41,271 bases of DNA from Virgibacillus_O xinjiangensis (GCF_042643145.1 NZ_JBHRSA010000005.1:1-41271); one strand, 5' to 3'. Shown: positions 7,767 to 15,618, numbered from the stretch's first letter. The notes: generated by a model not told the origin, from the sequence alone. Made by a program: numbers and translations.

Positions 7767-8855
7767 GTGGGATTTGGCTTCCGTAAAAGTGTGAATCTTG
7801 GCGGCGGAGTAAGGATGAATTTCAGCAAAAAAGGTGTGGGGCTCAGTGCTGGGACCAAGGGCGCAAGAGTAAGTGCAGGGCCCAGTGGATCCAGAGCGAG
7901 AGTGTCCGTACCGGGGACAGGTATATATTATAATCAAAAATTAGGAGCTTCGAAAACATCGACAAGGAGTTCCGCATATACAGAGCAACAACGGCAGAAG
8001 CAGCTGGAAAAAGAACAGCAGCTGGAGTTGGCACAAAATGAAGTGCAGGCGTTTGAGGACCATTTGGAATATTTGACCTCGATGCATAAAGAGGCGACAG
8101 AGGATTTCGATTGGCATCATATCATCGCAACCCCACCATTTGCCGACGGGGAAGTGGGACCCAATGAACAGGAAGCAATCGGAAATCTAGAGAACTATCA
8201 ACCTACATTTCTGGAAAAGCTGTTCAGACGGACAGAAGCCCGCAAGAACGTGTTGAGAGAAGAAATAAAACAGGCGGCAGAAGAAGATCATCAATTACGT
8301 GAAAACTGGGAAAAACTGAAACAGCTGGGTGAACAGGTGATCGCAGGGGACGTCAACGCTTATCAAACCGTATTGGACGATCTGGCGCCATTTGAGGATA
8401 TGAAAGATTTGGGAAGTGACTTCGACTATGAATTCCCACATGCAAATACGGTGGAATTCCGTCTGTACGTCCATTCCGAGAAGGTCATTCCAGAAAAAGA
8501 GCTTTCCCTGACCAAAACGGGGAAAGTTTCCCGGAAGAAAATGACGAAAACAAATTTCTATGCCCTTTATCAAGATTATGTCGCCAGCTGCGTATTGAGA
8601 ATTGCAAGGGAGCTCTTTGCCTTGCTGCCGGTGGAACATGTCTATATCCATGCCATCGGCGAAATATTCGACTCCAGTATTGGCAAAGATGTAGAAGGCA
8701 CCGTACTGTCGGCGCGGATTGACCGGGAGACATTGAACGAGCTGAATTTGGACCGCATCGACTGTTCTGATTCACTGGTCAACTTCGAACACAACATGAA
8801 GTTCAGGAAAACAAAGGGATTTGCCTTTGTCGATCCATTGGTGGCAAACGAGTGA
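7767..8855 (+). CDS. DUF4236-domain protein with unknown C-terminal domain
   Basis: A 362-residue protein. Residues 1-55 are the DUF4236 module, recognised from GFGFRKSVNLGGGVRMNFSK and the repeats of glycine and serine ending GTGIYYNQKLG. It is followed by a short linker and a probable coiled coil (about residues 72-95, EQQRQKQLEKEQQLELAQ), a helical middle, and a C-terminal alpha/beta domain (about residues 225-360) not recognised. DUF4236 often tops proteins of unknown role in Firmicutes. The GTG at 7767 follows GAAAGAGGAGAG. No signal peptide; cytoplasmic. No operon partner. Confidence 0.75.
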   Translation: MGFGFRKSVNLGGGVRMNFSKKGVGLSAGTKGARVSAGPSGSRARVSVPGTGIYYNQKLGASKTSTRSSAYTEQQRQKQLEKEQQLELAQNEVQAFEDHLEYLTSMHKEATEDFDWHHIIATPPFADGEVGPNEQEAIGNLENYQPTFLEKLFRRTEARKNVLREEIKQAAEEDHQLRENWEKLKQLGEQVIAGDVNAYQTVLDDLAPFEDMKDLGSDFDYEFPHANTVEFRLYVHSEKVIPEKELSLTKTGKVSRKKMTKTNFYALYQDYVASCVLRIARELFALLPVEHVYIHAIGEIFDSSIGKDVEGTVLSARIDRETLNELNLDRIDCSDSLVNFEHNMKFRKTKGFAFVDPLVANE

Positions 8856-8983
8856 GGTTTTCATGTGAGAGTCATCGTTTTTCATAAATGTTCGGATTGG
8901 CTGCGTATGATCGATAAAATGGAGGAGTGCAAAACGTAAGTGGCTCCGTTCAGAAGTAGAAAATTAAAAATAACAAGTGTTTT

Positions 8984-9023
8984 AGCAAACGAATCAGCAT
9001 ATCCATTCGTTTGCTTCTTTTTA
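8984..9023 (+). terminator. Strong terminator downstream of the DUF4236 gene
   Basis: AGCAAACGAAT pairs perfectly with ATTCGTTTGCT around a 10-base loop, followed by TCTTTTTATT. Confidence 0.85.
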
Positions 9024-9168
9024 TTGTGTGGAAAAGGATGATCAAGCTTTGACATTAAAAACTGAAGGTATCGTACCATCTGTTATTATTTTTCCGTTCA
9101 TCCGCTTATTTTTTCCATCATTATTCTAATTCCAAGGAATATAATGAAAGATGGGAGGGATGACGGTT

Positions 9169-9687
9169 ATGATTCTAAAAATGATAGACTTAAGTTTAAT
9201 GGCTGAACACTTGCCTGTTCATAAAGCTGAAATGGATAAATTATCCTCGTATATCTGTAGCATTCAAGACCCAGAGATCAAGCAGATAGCGACAGAGCAA
9301 TACATGATTATGCAAAATCATGTAAAAGTCATGGTTGCTCTTATGAATCCGGCTCATAATAAAACCGTCGGAATCAGTGACTTACACAAATGGGAACCTG
9401 TCCAGTTAAACTGTCAACATATCTCTTTAGGTATGAGCCGGGAGAATATTCTAATAGAGCTTAAGACTTCTGCTCAAACGATGGCTAATAAAAATTTCAA
9501 TTCAGGATTAAGGATGAAAGCTGAAAATGTCCGTAATATTCATATTCATATGGCGCTACAGCAAATGATGGTCCTCGATCGGTATATTGCATTAACAAAT
9601 AAATTCCTCAAAGATACAGCTCCGGAGAGTTCGCCACAAGAGCAGATAGAAACTTTTCAAACATTTAAAAACATGTTTAACCTGTAA
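9169..9687 (+). CDS. Helical protein, possibly spore-coat (CotF-like)
   Basis: About 172 residues, almost entirely helical and rich in Met and His, with the opening LMAEHLPVHKAEMDKLSSY. The arrangement (a helical hairpin with EQYMIMQNHVKVMVALMN, then a second hairpin) recalls ferritin-like coat proteins of the CotF group in bacilli, but the match is by general appearance only. Three in-frame ATGs lie at 9151, 9160 and 9169. GGGAGG at 9153-9158 overlaps the first and nearly touches the second, so 9169 is preferred. A TATAAT lies at 9140-9145. It stands alone. Confidence 0.5.
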   Translation: MILKMIDLSLMAEHLPVHKAEMDKLSSYICSIQDPEIKQIATEQYMIMQNHVKVMVALMNPAHNKTVGISDLHKWEPVQLNCQHISLGMSRENILIELKTSAQTMANKNFNSGLRMKAENVRNIHIHMALQQMMVLDRYIALTNKFLKDTAPESSPQEQIETFQTFKNMFNL

Positions 9688-9842
9688 AGCTTACGTGTCA
9701 TTCACGACTACATAAACAGTCCCGATCGGTTCTCCGAGAGAAAGAGATTGGGAGAAGTTAATCATTAAGCTTGGCTCCGTGACTTCCACTTTGCTTTTTT
9801 CAATTTCCAGCTACCTGCCAGTTACCCGACAGTGTAATATTT

Positions 9843-9869
9843 AACCCCTTCTTTATCGGAAGGGGTTTT
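9843..9869 (+). terminator. Terminator upstream of the DUF4396 fragment
   Basis: AACCCCTTC and GGAAGGGGTT form a stem with a short loop, followed by TTG. It probably ends transcription from the gene at 9169. Confidence 0.6.
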
Positions 9870-9875
9870 GTTGCG

Positions 9876-10214
9876 GCTTGGACCTATTTCAAGTGGGGCC
9901 GTTTGAAGGCGAAAGATTCGGAAGCGGAGGACACCCGTGGTTTTCTTAAAAGGGTCTATTTTTCAACAAGTCATTGTTCTTCAGGATGCACACTAGGTGA
10001 TGCATTCGGTGTACCGATTGTTTCGCTAGCAGGCTTAACCATTCTAGGCACCACTTTATTTGCGCATTATGCAGTACAATTTACCCTGGCGTACCTATTC
10101 GGGATTTTATTTCAGTTTTTTGCCATCTATCCAATGAATAAGGATGCTGGTGTAATTAAGAACTTAAAAAAGGTATTAAAGAAGAAATGTAAAGGAGGTT
10201 CCCAGCATCAATAG
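9876..10214 (+). pseudogene. DUF4396 membrane protein, truncated at both ends
   Basis: The reading frame holds the central part of a DUF4396 protein: AWTYFKWGRLKAKDS, then HCSSGCTLGDAFG (the Cys-x-x-x-Cys-T-L-G-D signature with an adjacent His), then two membrane segments ending GILFQFFAIYPM. Full-length relatives have an N-terminal membrane region before the YFK motif and a further pair of membrane segments after FAIxPM. Here a terminator stands where the N-terminus should be, and the end is replaced by a lysine-rich tail. A TTG at 9903 could start a 103-residue product, but no ribosome binding site is seen. Most likely a gene remnant. Confidence 0.65.
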
Positions 10215-10321
10215 GAGCCTTCTTTTTACATTAACCATATATTGGTCTCCATCTGATGGTAATCCAAGGTGTGTCGGCTGTTGGAACCAACAATCCCAGA
10301 TTCCCAGTACGAGTTCTAAAG

Positions 10322-11017
10322 TTAATGCACAGAATCTGATTTGTTATCAATATGCAGGGTGCCATCTTTTTGCACCTCGGCATAGAAGACGTCTGAAATG
10401 GATTGGACACCAGATACTTTCAATTGCTCCTCCAGCCAATCCTGATTGAGATTCAACTTTTCCAAATTGGAACGGATGACTCTGCCGTCAGAGATGACCT
10501 CTGTGGAAGAAGGATATAGAGAAGGCGCTGCTGGAATCGCCATATCGGATTTAGTGGCAGATTGGTATGGTTGTTTTTTCTCGACAGACAGTTTGCCGCT
10601 GGTTTCAAAAATGGCGGTCTCCACTTCAGCAAGGGAAAAGATATTCTTCTGTCTTAATAAAGCTGTCAAAGCATCCACATCCAGGCGGACGTTCTGCAGC
10701 TCGTCCTCCATGATCTGTCCTTGTTTAATGACTATCCGAGGTTGTCCTTCAATGGCTACGCGCGCCTTTTTCGAATTAATATCTATGAAGCCGAGGATGA
10801 TTGTAATGGCACTCCAACCGGCAAGGGCAATCAATCCGTTTCGTACACTTAGGCTGGAGTCAATTGCAAGTGAGGCCCCGATGGTGCCAATGGCTATACC
10901 GGAAACGAAATTGAAGAAGGTCATTTGCGAGATTTCTTTTCTTCCCATCAGTCTGGTCAAAATCAGCAAGGTGACGAAAGCAAGCAGAATTCGAAGCAGC
11001 AGTTCTAGTATTGTCAT
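10322..11017 (-). CDS. DUF421-family membrane protein (YetF/YrbG type)
   Basis: A 231-residue protein with three N-terminal membrane segments and a C-terminal cytoplasmic alpha/beta domain, the standard layout of DUF421. Key family stretches are TRLMGRKEISQMTFFNFV after the first segment, GIAIGTIGASLAID, and VAIEGQPRIVIKQGQIMEDELQ at the domain border. Function is unknown; several relatives are expressed during sporulation. The frame extends further upstream, but the ATG at 11017 has GGAGGAG ten bases ahead, so it is chosen. Monocistronic on the minus strand. Confidence 0.8.
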   Translation of the reverse strand: MTILELLLRILLAFVTLLILTRLMGRKEISQMTFFNFVSGIAIGTIGASLAIDSSLSVRNGLIALAGWSAITIILGFIDINSKKARVAIEGQPRIVIKQGQIMEDELQNVRLDVDALTALLRQKNIFSLAEVETAIFETSGKLSVEKKQPYQSATKSDMAIPAAPSLYPSSTEVISDGRVIRSNLEKLNLNQDWLEEQLKVSGVQSISDVFYAEVQKDGTLHIDNKSDSVH

Positions 11018-11115
11018 GTAGTTTATACTCCTCCATTGAATTGTTTTTAAAAGTTCTTGCCTTTTCGGAAAGCTTATATACCTTTCCTTTATCGAGTATA
11101 TTTGGGAGGAAGTGA

Positions 11116-11217
11116 ATGAAGACATATGAAGAGAGGTTACTAAAAGTACGGAATAATGTTGGTGGAATCATGGGGGATAAATACTTTTCCGACTCTGAAA
11201 TGACAAATGGATGTTAA
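11116..11217 (+). CDS. Possible 33-residue small protein
   Basis: The ATG at 11116 follows an excellent GGGAGG at 11104-11109 and opens a 33-residue frame (start MKTYEERLLKV, end SDSEMTNGC). It is charged and soluble-looking and not recognised. It lies divergent to the DUF421 gene and a strong terminator follows about 70 bases later, which fits a short real transcript. It could instead be the 5' stub of a lost gene. Confidence 0.35.
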   Translation: MKTYEERLLKVRNNVGGIMGDKYFSDSEMTNGC

Positions 11218-11286
11218 ATAATCCGACATAAAAGCCGATACGGAATCTATCCAATGGATCACATCCATAAAGAGGGTGGATAATGC

Positions 11287-11325
11287 CACTGCTTCAGCCT
11301 TAAAGTACGAAGCAGTGCTTTTTTT
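11287..11325 (+). terminator. Strong terminator
   Basis: CACTGCTTC pairs perfectly with GAAGCAGTG around a 13-base loop, followed by CTTTTTTT. The only plus-strand candidate it could serve is the 33-residue ORF at 11116. Confidence 0.8.
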
Positions 11326-11340
11326 AGAAACGATCATACC

Positions 11341-11610
11341 TCATCTTTTTTGCTGGTTGATTTCTTCTGTTAAGTATTTGACCTGTTTTTCTAATTCACT
11401 TATTTTATCGTCGTTTTTGTTACTTTCACTTTTTGTTTTCTGCAGTTCCTCTAGAGCAAGGACCGCTGCGTATGTCGAAATGGCATCCCCTAATGTAGAT
11501 AGTAATCCCCCGAGTATAGCTAGTTTTGCAGTAGTTAATTCATTATTTGAAGAGGCATTACTACCTTTATTTGTATTAGAACTCATCAGATTAAAATTGT
11601 CGTTTGGCAT
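11341..11610 (-). CDS. Small protein with hydrophobic segment and coiled coil
   Basis: 89 residues: a polar Asn/Ser-rich N-terminus (FNLMSSNTNKGSN), a moderately hydrophobic segment at about residues 28-53 (AKLAILGGLLSTLGDAISTY), and a C-terminal coiled coil (KISELEKQVKYLTEEINQQ). Proteins like this occur in bacilli as conserved hypotheticals, sometimes carrying the misleading label of translation initiation factor; nothing here supports that role. GGAGGG lies about eight bases before the ATG, so translation is likely. Confidence 0.6.
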   Translation of the reverse strand: MPNDNFNLMSSNTNKGSNASSNNELTTAKLAILGGLLSTLGDAISTYAAVLALEELQKTKSESNKNDDKISELEKQVKYLTEEINQQKR

Positions 11611-12142
11611 CTAATAACCCTCCATTCGAAATAATGGCTTATGGCTAAATAAAGAATATCCACTGTATGGAAAAGCGGAATATCATAGATGAAGATATAC
11701 TCAATACGTAATCTAGTGCCAATTGATCTTGGGGGATATGCCTGCATCTGTGCATTCTTTCTATGGTATGAAGAGGCGATTAGTTCCGTGTATATCGTGT
11801 GGGGATAATGAGGGGAAACTAAAATATTGCTCTCATTTTGCCATGAGAAGCAATCCTCTTGGATATTTTATGGAGGAAAGCAGACACTTGTTAATTTAGA
11901 TGAGGCGATGACTTTAAGATTTTAACATTACAGCCAGTTTTCAGAAGCGTTAACCTGCCATCCACACACGAATTAAATGCCAAATACACCGTGTTAGCAG
12001 CGACCCGTTTGCTAAATAAAGACCGTCGTATTAACGATCTTCCTATTGTGTTAAAGCTACCCGTTAATTGGACAAGAATTTCTCTAGTTGTACTTTTATG
12101 TAGCAATCATATTATTGTGCCTTGGAGGAATTGCATTCATGT
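11611..12142. other. Gene-poor stretch with one weak 53-residue ORF
   Basis: No confident gene. A plus-strand frame at 11738-11899 (53 residues) contains PCISCGD followed by YC, a zinc-ribbon-like pair of cysteines, but GGGGG is only two bases before its ATG. A longer frame through about 11940-12120 has no start. AT-rich throughout. Probably degraded accessory DNA. Confidence 0.4.
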
Positions 12143-12274
12143 ATGGAGGAATATCTAATAGAGGACGGTCCCACCCAATATTTGGTGGCAGTCTTTTTCA
12201 TAGTGGGTTTTACTAGTGTCTTTGGGAAGTATATAATGAGAAAGCAAAGAAAATTAGATAGGAAGTGCCTATGA
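12143..12274 (+). CDS. Small single-pass membrane protein upstream of rlmCD
   Basis: 43 residues: an acidic N-terminus (MEEYLIEDG), one membrane segment (QYLVAVFFIVGFTSVFG) and a strongly basic tail (MRKQRKLDRK). The stop TGA overlaps the ATG of the methyltransferase gene as ATGA, suggesting translational coupling. The ribosome binding site is ambiguous: GGAGGA at 12124-12129 better fits an ATG at 12139 that opens a 25-residue frame, and a TTG at 12122 is in frame. Not recognised. Confidence 0.4.
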   Translation: MEEYLIEDGPTQYLVAVFFIVGFTSVFGKYIMRKQRKLDRKCL

Positions 12275-13764
12275 ATAAACGTAATAACTTTGGGTATAAA
12301 ACGCAAAAGAAACGTAATCAATCAAATAAACCATATGGGAAAAAGCGCTCAGCGCTGGCTACTCAAAAGGGCAACAAAATACAAGGTAAGCACTCGACGA
12401 TAAATAAGCATCGGGGTAATAAGAAAAAGGAAACCTTAGAGGTGACCTGCACAGGCCTATCCAATGAGGGGAAAGGAATTGTCCAATGGGAAGGTAAGCA
12501 GCTGGAGATAGAACATCTTTTGCCAGGTGAAACAGCTGAGATTACTATGTCAACAAGTGGGCGATATGTTAATTCGGAATTGAAGCGGATAATAACCCCG
12601 TCTAAAGACAGGGTTAGGCCAATATGCTCGTACTATTATGATTGCGGGGGATGTCAGCTGCAGCATATGAACGAACAGGCTCAAAAGCGTTTCAAGCAGG
12701 ATACGATAAATAAGTTGATGAAACCATTCGGTAAACCGGACCCCATCTTAACCATGGATCATCCGTATGATTACCGGAACAAGAGCCATACAACATTTGG
12801 TTTGAATAGGGAACGGCAGATTATTGGTGGGCTATACGCCCAGAACAGTCATCAGCTTATTTCCATGGATCGGTGTCTCATTCACGATCCAAAAGCGGAC
12901 GAAATCTGGAAAACTATTAAGGACATGATGAAGTCTTTTAAAATGCAACCATTCAATGAAGATACTGGACGAGGCTTTCTGCGTCACGTACTGGTGAAGG
13001 TCGGCAAGGTTAGTGGTGAGATCATGGTGGTGCTGGTTGTAGCTTCACCTATCTTTAAAGGTAAAAATAATTTCGTGAAAGCTCTTAGGAAGGCTCACCC
13101 AGAGATTACGACCATCCTCATGAACGTGAATAATCGAGATACGAGCATGGTTCTAGGTAATCAGGAAAAAGTGTTGTTTGGTAAAGGAACGATAACAGAT
13201 ACCCTTTGTGGAATGAAGTTTGACATTTCCGCGAAATCCTTTTATCAGATTAATCCAGTCCAGACGGAAAAGTTGTATTCAACGGCTATTGAAATGGCCC
13301 AGTTAACTGGAAAGGAAACCGTAATCGATGCGTACTGCGGAATCGGGACGATCGGTCTGATTGCAAGCCAAAAAGCTGGCAAGGTTATTGGGGTAGAGTT
13401 GAATAAAGATGCTGTCCGAGACGCAATCCATAATTCAAAGTGCAATGGCGTGAAAAATGCTCGTTTCTATCAAGGAGATGCTGGGAAATTCATGGTGGAG
13501 ATGGCAGCACGTGGTCAAAAAGCGGATGTAGTAATTATGGATCCGCCACGAGCCGGGAGTGATGAAGCTTTCTTGTCTAGTGTAGTAAAGCTTAAGCCAA
13601 AGCGCGTTGTATACGTGTCATGTAATCCTGTGACACAGGCCCGGGATATGAAATATTTAGTTCAAAATGGATATGAGGTTAAAGATATTCAGCCAGTGGA
13701 TATGTTTCCGCAGACGGTACATGTGGAATGCGTGTCACAGATAGTTTTACGTGATAAGAATTAA
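12271..13764 (+). CDS. rlmCD: 23S rRNA (uracil-C5) methyltransferase RlmCD
   Basis: A 497-residue TrmA/RumA-family enzyme that uses S-adenosylmethionine to methylate uracil C5 in 23S rRNA; in Bacillus one enzyme does both U747 and U1939. A lysine/arginine-rich extension (1-53) precedes a TRAM RNA-binding domain (about 54-112). The iron-sulphur cysteines are C119, C125 and C128, with a fourth in DRCLIHD. The SAM site is DAYCGIGTIGLIA, then MDPPRAGSD and the catalytic cysteine C451 in VSCNP. ATG at 12271 has AGGAAG five bases ahead. The stop overlaps the stop of the convergent recombinase remnant in the same TTAA. Confidence 0.9.
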   Translation: MNKRNNFGYKTQKKRNQSNKPYGKKRSALATQKGNKIQGKHSTINKHRGNKKKETLEVTCTGLSNEGKGIVQWEGKQLEIEHLLPGETAEITMSTSGRYVNSELKRIITPSKDRVRPICSYYYDCGGCQLQHMNEQAQKRFKQDTINKLMKPFGKPDPILTMDHPYDYRNKSHTTFGLNRERQIIGGLYAQNSHQLISMDRCLIHDPKADEIWKTIKDMMKSFKMQPFNEDTGRGFLRHVLVKVGKVSGEIMVVLVVASPIFKGKNNFVKALRKAHPEITTILMNVNNRDTSMVLGNQEKVLFGKGTITDTLCGMKFDISAKSFYQINPVQTEKLYSTAIEMAQLTGKETVIDAYCGIGTIGLIASQKAGKVIGVELNKDAVRDAIHNSKCNGVKNARFYQGDAGKFMVEMAARGQKADVVIMDPPRAGSDEAFLSSVVKLKPKRVVYVSCNPVTQARDMKYLVQNGYEVKDIQPVDMFPQTVHVECVSQIVLRDKN

Positions 13765-14012
13765 TCGAAAAGGATTGAATACCTGTACTTAATGATTGGT
13801 GTACCATCCTTTTTCACATCAATCTGTTCAACGAGGTAATGTAACATTTCGTTCGTTACCTCCTCGAATGGAAAGAAGCGATGGAGTAATTTTCTCGCTT
13901 TTTCAATTTCTTTGGGGAAATCGTTATCTTGGAGTGTAGCTTTCAGCTTGCTCCTTTTTACATTTAATTTATTTATTCTGGGTTTCAACAGCAACTTCAC
14001 GATACTCCTCAT
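13761..14012 (-). pseudogene. C-terminal remnant of a serine recombinase
   Basis: 83 residues remain. The tail FPFEEVTNEMLHYLVEQIDVKKDGTPIIKYRYS matches the usual end of large serine recombinases (L.R.F.V..I.V..DG...I.YRF), preceded by lysine-rich helices. The resolvase catalytic domain, the recombinase domain and the zinc ribbon are gone. It is the only sign of a mobile element in this accessory region. No ribosome binding site; presumed non-functional. Confidence 0.55.
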
Positions 14013-14014
14013 GG

Positions 14015-14343
14015 CTATAAACGCTTTTTTGCATGTAAAGCAATTTTTCGTAAAGACTCTGAAAGGTCATTAATTTCTGCTTCGTTTAAACCTTCAAATA
14101 ACAGCTTCTCAATTGAACTCCCATACTCATAAATTTCCCGTGATTGGCTCAACTTTATCAGTAAGCTCAATAATACGTGAGCGGTTATCAGCTGGATTTG
14201 TAATACGCCGAATGAATCCCTTTTCCTCTAAACGGGAAAGTAGTACACTCACTGTCGGATTCGTTAAGTTTAGCGAAAGCTCAATATGCTGCACTTGCCG
14301 ATCTCTTTCCTGATGCAAGAAAAGAATGACGTTTGTTTGACAA
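14015..14343 (-). pseudogene. MarR-family regulator, 5'-truncated and frameshifted
   Basis: The winged-helix core is clear: VILFLHQERDRQVQ, the recognition helix LTNPTVSVLLSRLEEKGFI and the wing RRITNPADNRSRIIELT. The frame then stops at 14127, but the next frame continues with EYGSSIEKLLFEGLNEAEI and LSESLRKIALHAKKRL, the normal MarR C-terminus. Loss of two bases (TA) in a TTATATGAG context explains the shift. The 5' part, roughly the first 40-50 residues, is missing exactly where the inverted-repeat element at 14341 begins. A dead gene. Confidence 0.75.
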
Positions 14344-14393
14344 TAACGGAAGTGCTCATCCTATAAGGATAGGGGCAGGTTAATGGAGGAAGG
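14341..14393. repeat. Inverted-repeat element, copy 1
   Basis: AACGGAAGTGCTCATCCT, TAAGGATAGG, GCAGGTTA and a ribosome-binding-like GGAGGAAGGG. Across 38 bases it differs from copy 2 (14900) at only two positions. CAATAAC on the left partly pairs with GTTAATG on the right, and ATCCTATAAGGAT forms an inner hairpin. It stands directly before the VOC gene and at the broken end of the MarR gene. Confidence 0.75.
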
Positions 14394-14466
14394 GATTACA
14401 TATAATTTGTTGAATCATATATAAAAGGTATCAAAATGTCAAAATGATAAGTGGGGGTATGATTGT

Positions 14467-14835
14467 ATGATTCTTGGTTTACATCACGCTCAGATAACTA
14501 TTCCAAAAGGTGCTGAAGAAGAGGGGAAAAGTTTTTATTGTAGGCTTCTCGGTCTACCTGAGATAGAAAAACCCGAATCACTAAAGGGACGTGGGGGATT
14601 TTGGTTAAAAGTCGGAGATAGACATGTACATATAGGTACCGAGGATGGTTTTGATCGGTTAAAAACAAAAGCTCATTTGGCTTATCAAGTAGAAGATATA
14701 TCATAATGGAGAAATTTGTTGGAAAAAAATAGTATACAGATAATTGAAGGGGTACCAATACCAGTTTTTGAACGTTTTGAGTTCAGAGACCCATTCGGAA
14801 ACAGAGTGGAAATGATACAAGAGTCAGGGTTTTAA
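14467..14835 (+). pseudogene. VOC-superfamily (glyoxalase/bleomycin-type) protein with internal stop
   Basis: The frame begins at an ATG after GTGGGGGTATGATTGT and encodes a compact VOC domain: LHHAQITIPKGAE with the metal histidine, FYCRLLGLPEIEKP, GFWLKVGDRHVHIG, then LAYQVEDIS. A TAA at 14704-14706 interrupts it, yet the same frame continues directly with WRNLLEKNSIQIIEG, FEFRDPFGNRVEMIQ and a proper stop at 14835. That gives the usual 122-residue size and the C-terminal metal glutamate. One nonsense substitution has therefore cut an otherwise complete gene. Members include fosfomycin or bleomycin resistance proteins and dioxygenases; the substrate is not evident. Confidence 0.8.
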
Positions 14836-14899
14836 AATCTTTATTTATTACATCGAGCAATGTTGTGAAGGATTACACTTACTATTTGGTGCGTTACCA

Positions 14900-14953
14900 C
14901 AACAACGGAAGTGCTCATCCTTTAAGGATAGGAGCAGGTTAGTTGAAGAAAGG
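14900..14953. repeat. Inverted-repeat element, copy 2
   Basis: CAACAACGGAAGTGCTCATCC, then TTTAAGGATAGG, GCAGGTTAGTTG and GAAGAAAGG. CAACAAC at the left pairs imperfectly with GTTAGTTG at the right; ATCCTTTAAGGAT is an inner palindrome. The terminal GAAGAAAGG would serve as ribosome binding site for the GrpB frame beginning at 14964. Confidence 0.8.
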
Positions 14954-14963
14954 ATGTTGTACT

Positions 14964-15471
14964 TTGAGAAAGGTCGAAGTATAGGGAAAAATGGCCTTTA
15001 ATGTTTGCGGAAGAAGTTGAAAAACTTAAACTGATTTTTGGAAACGAAATGATTGATATCCATCATATTGGGAGTACTTCAGTTCCAGGGCTAAAAGCTA
15101 AACCAGTATTAGACATAATGCCTGTCGTTAGAGACATTGACCTCGTTGACAAATATAACCAGGAGATGAAGGACATTGGATATGAACCTAAAGGTGAGAA
15201 TCGAATACCTGGACGAAGATACTTTCAAAAAGGTGGAGACGATCGCTCTCATCACGTACATATTTATCAGGCAGGAAGTGAGGAAATAAAAAGACATATA
15301 GCTTTTCGGGATTATCTGAGTAGTCATCCAAGTATGAAGAAGAGATACGGTGAGTTAAAAGAGAGGCTGGCACAACAATTTCCCTATGATATTGAATCGT
15401 ACATAAATGGTAAGGAACATCTTGTTAGAGAAATAGAAGTAAAAGCGATGAACTGGTATAAAAGACACTAG
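14964..15471 (+). pseudogene. GrpB-family nucleotidyltransferase-like protein, damaged 5' end
   Basis: From 15001 the sequence is an intact GrpB (UPF0157) protein: IDIHHIGSTSVPGLKAKPVLDIMPVV is the nucleotidyltransferase-fold signature and DRSHHVHIY is typical of the family. Upstream, TTG at 14964 opens the expected MRKVEV but hits a stop after six residues. The homologous KYREKWPL appears in another frame just before 15001. Comparing with the usual VxPYxxxW, about eight bases are missing. Translation from ATG 15001 would give 156 residues but without a ribosome binding site and without the first beta strand. Probably a recently inactivated gene. Confidence 0.7.
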
Positions 15472-15512
15472 GAATGATTCTGTTAGTGCTTATTAATTAC
15501 TGTAAGTTTTAT

Positions 15513-15613
15513 TGAACTAACGGATGGCAAGAGTTCAAAAGCCGATTATCGTCTTGCTTATATCAAAATTGAAATTTCCCTATGAATATTAAGGCAGGTT
15601 AGCAGAACGGAGG
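15513..15613. repeat. Inverted-repeat element, copy 3 (long-centre form)
   Basis: Left arm TTGAACTAACGG at 15513-15524 and right arm AAGGCAGGTTAGCAGAACGG at 15591-15610, with CTAAC and GTTAG complementary. The centre is about 65 bases instead of about 25. The right end runs into GGAGG, which serves the membrane-protein gene at 15619. Confidence 0.65.
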
Positions 15614-15618
15614 TAATT

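Noticed and set aside
8865..8939. 24-codon GTG ORF after the DUF4236 gene
   Set aside because: It has GAGTGAGG ahead and precedes a terminator, but the peptide has no recognisable features and is too short to support.
9691..9810. Minus-strand fragment ending PIGTVYVVVNDT
   Set aside because: It looks like the end of a protein, but no start or binding site exists and no family is recognised; possibly decayed sequence.
11891..12106. 71-residue minus-strand frame
   Set aside because: No ribosome binding site, no recognisable domain, unusual composition; a chance frame in AT-rich DNA.
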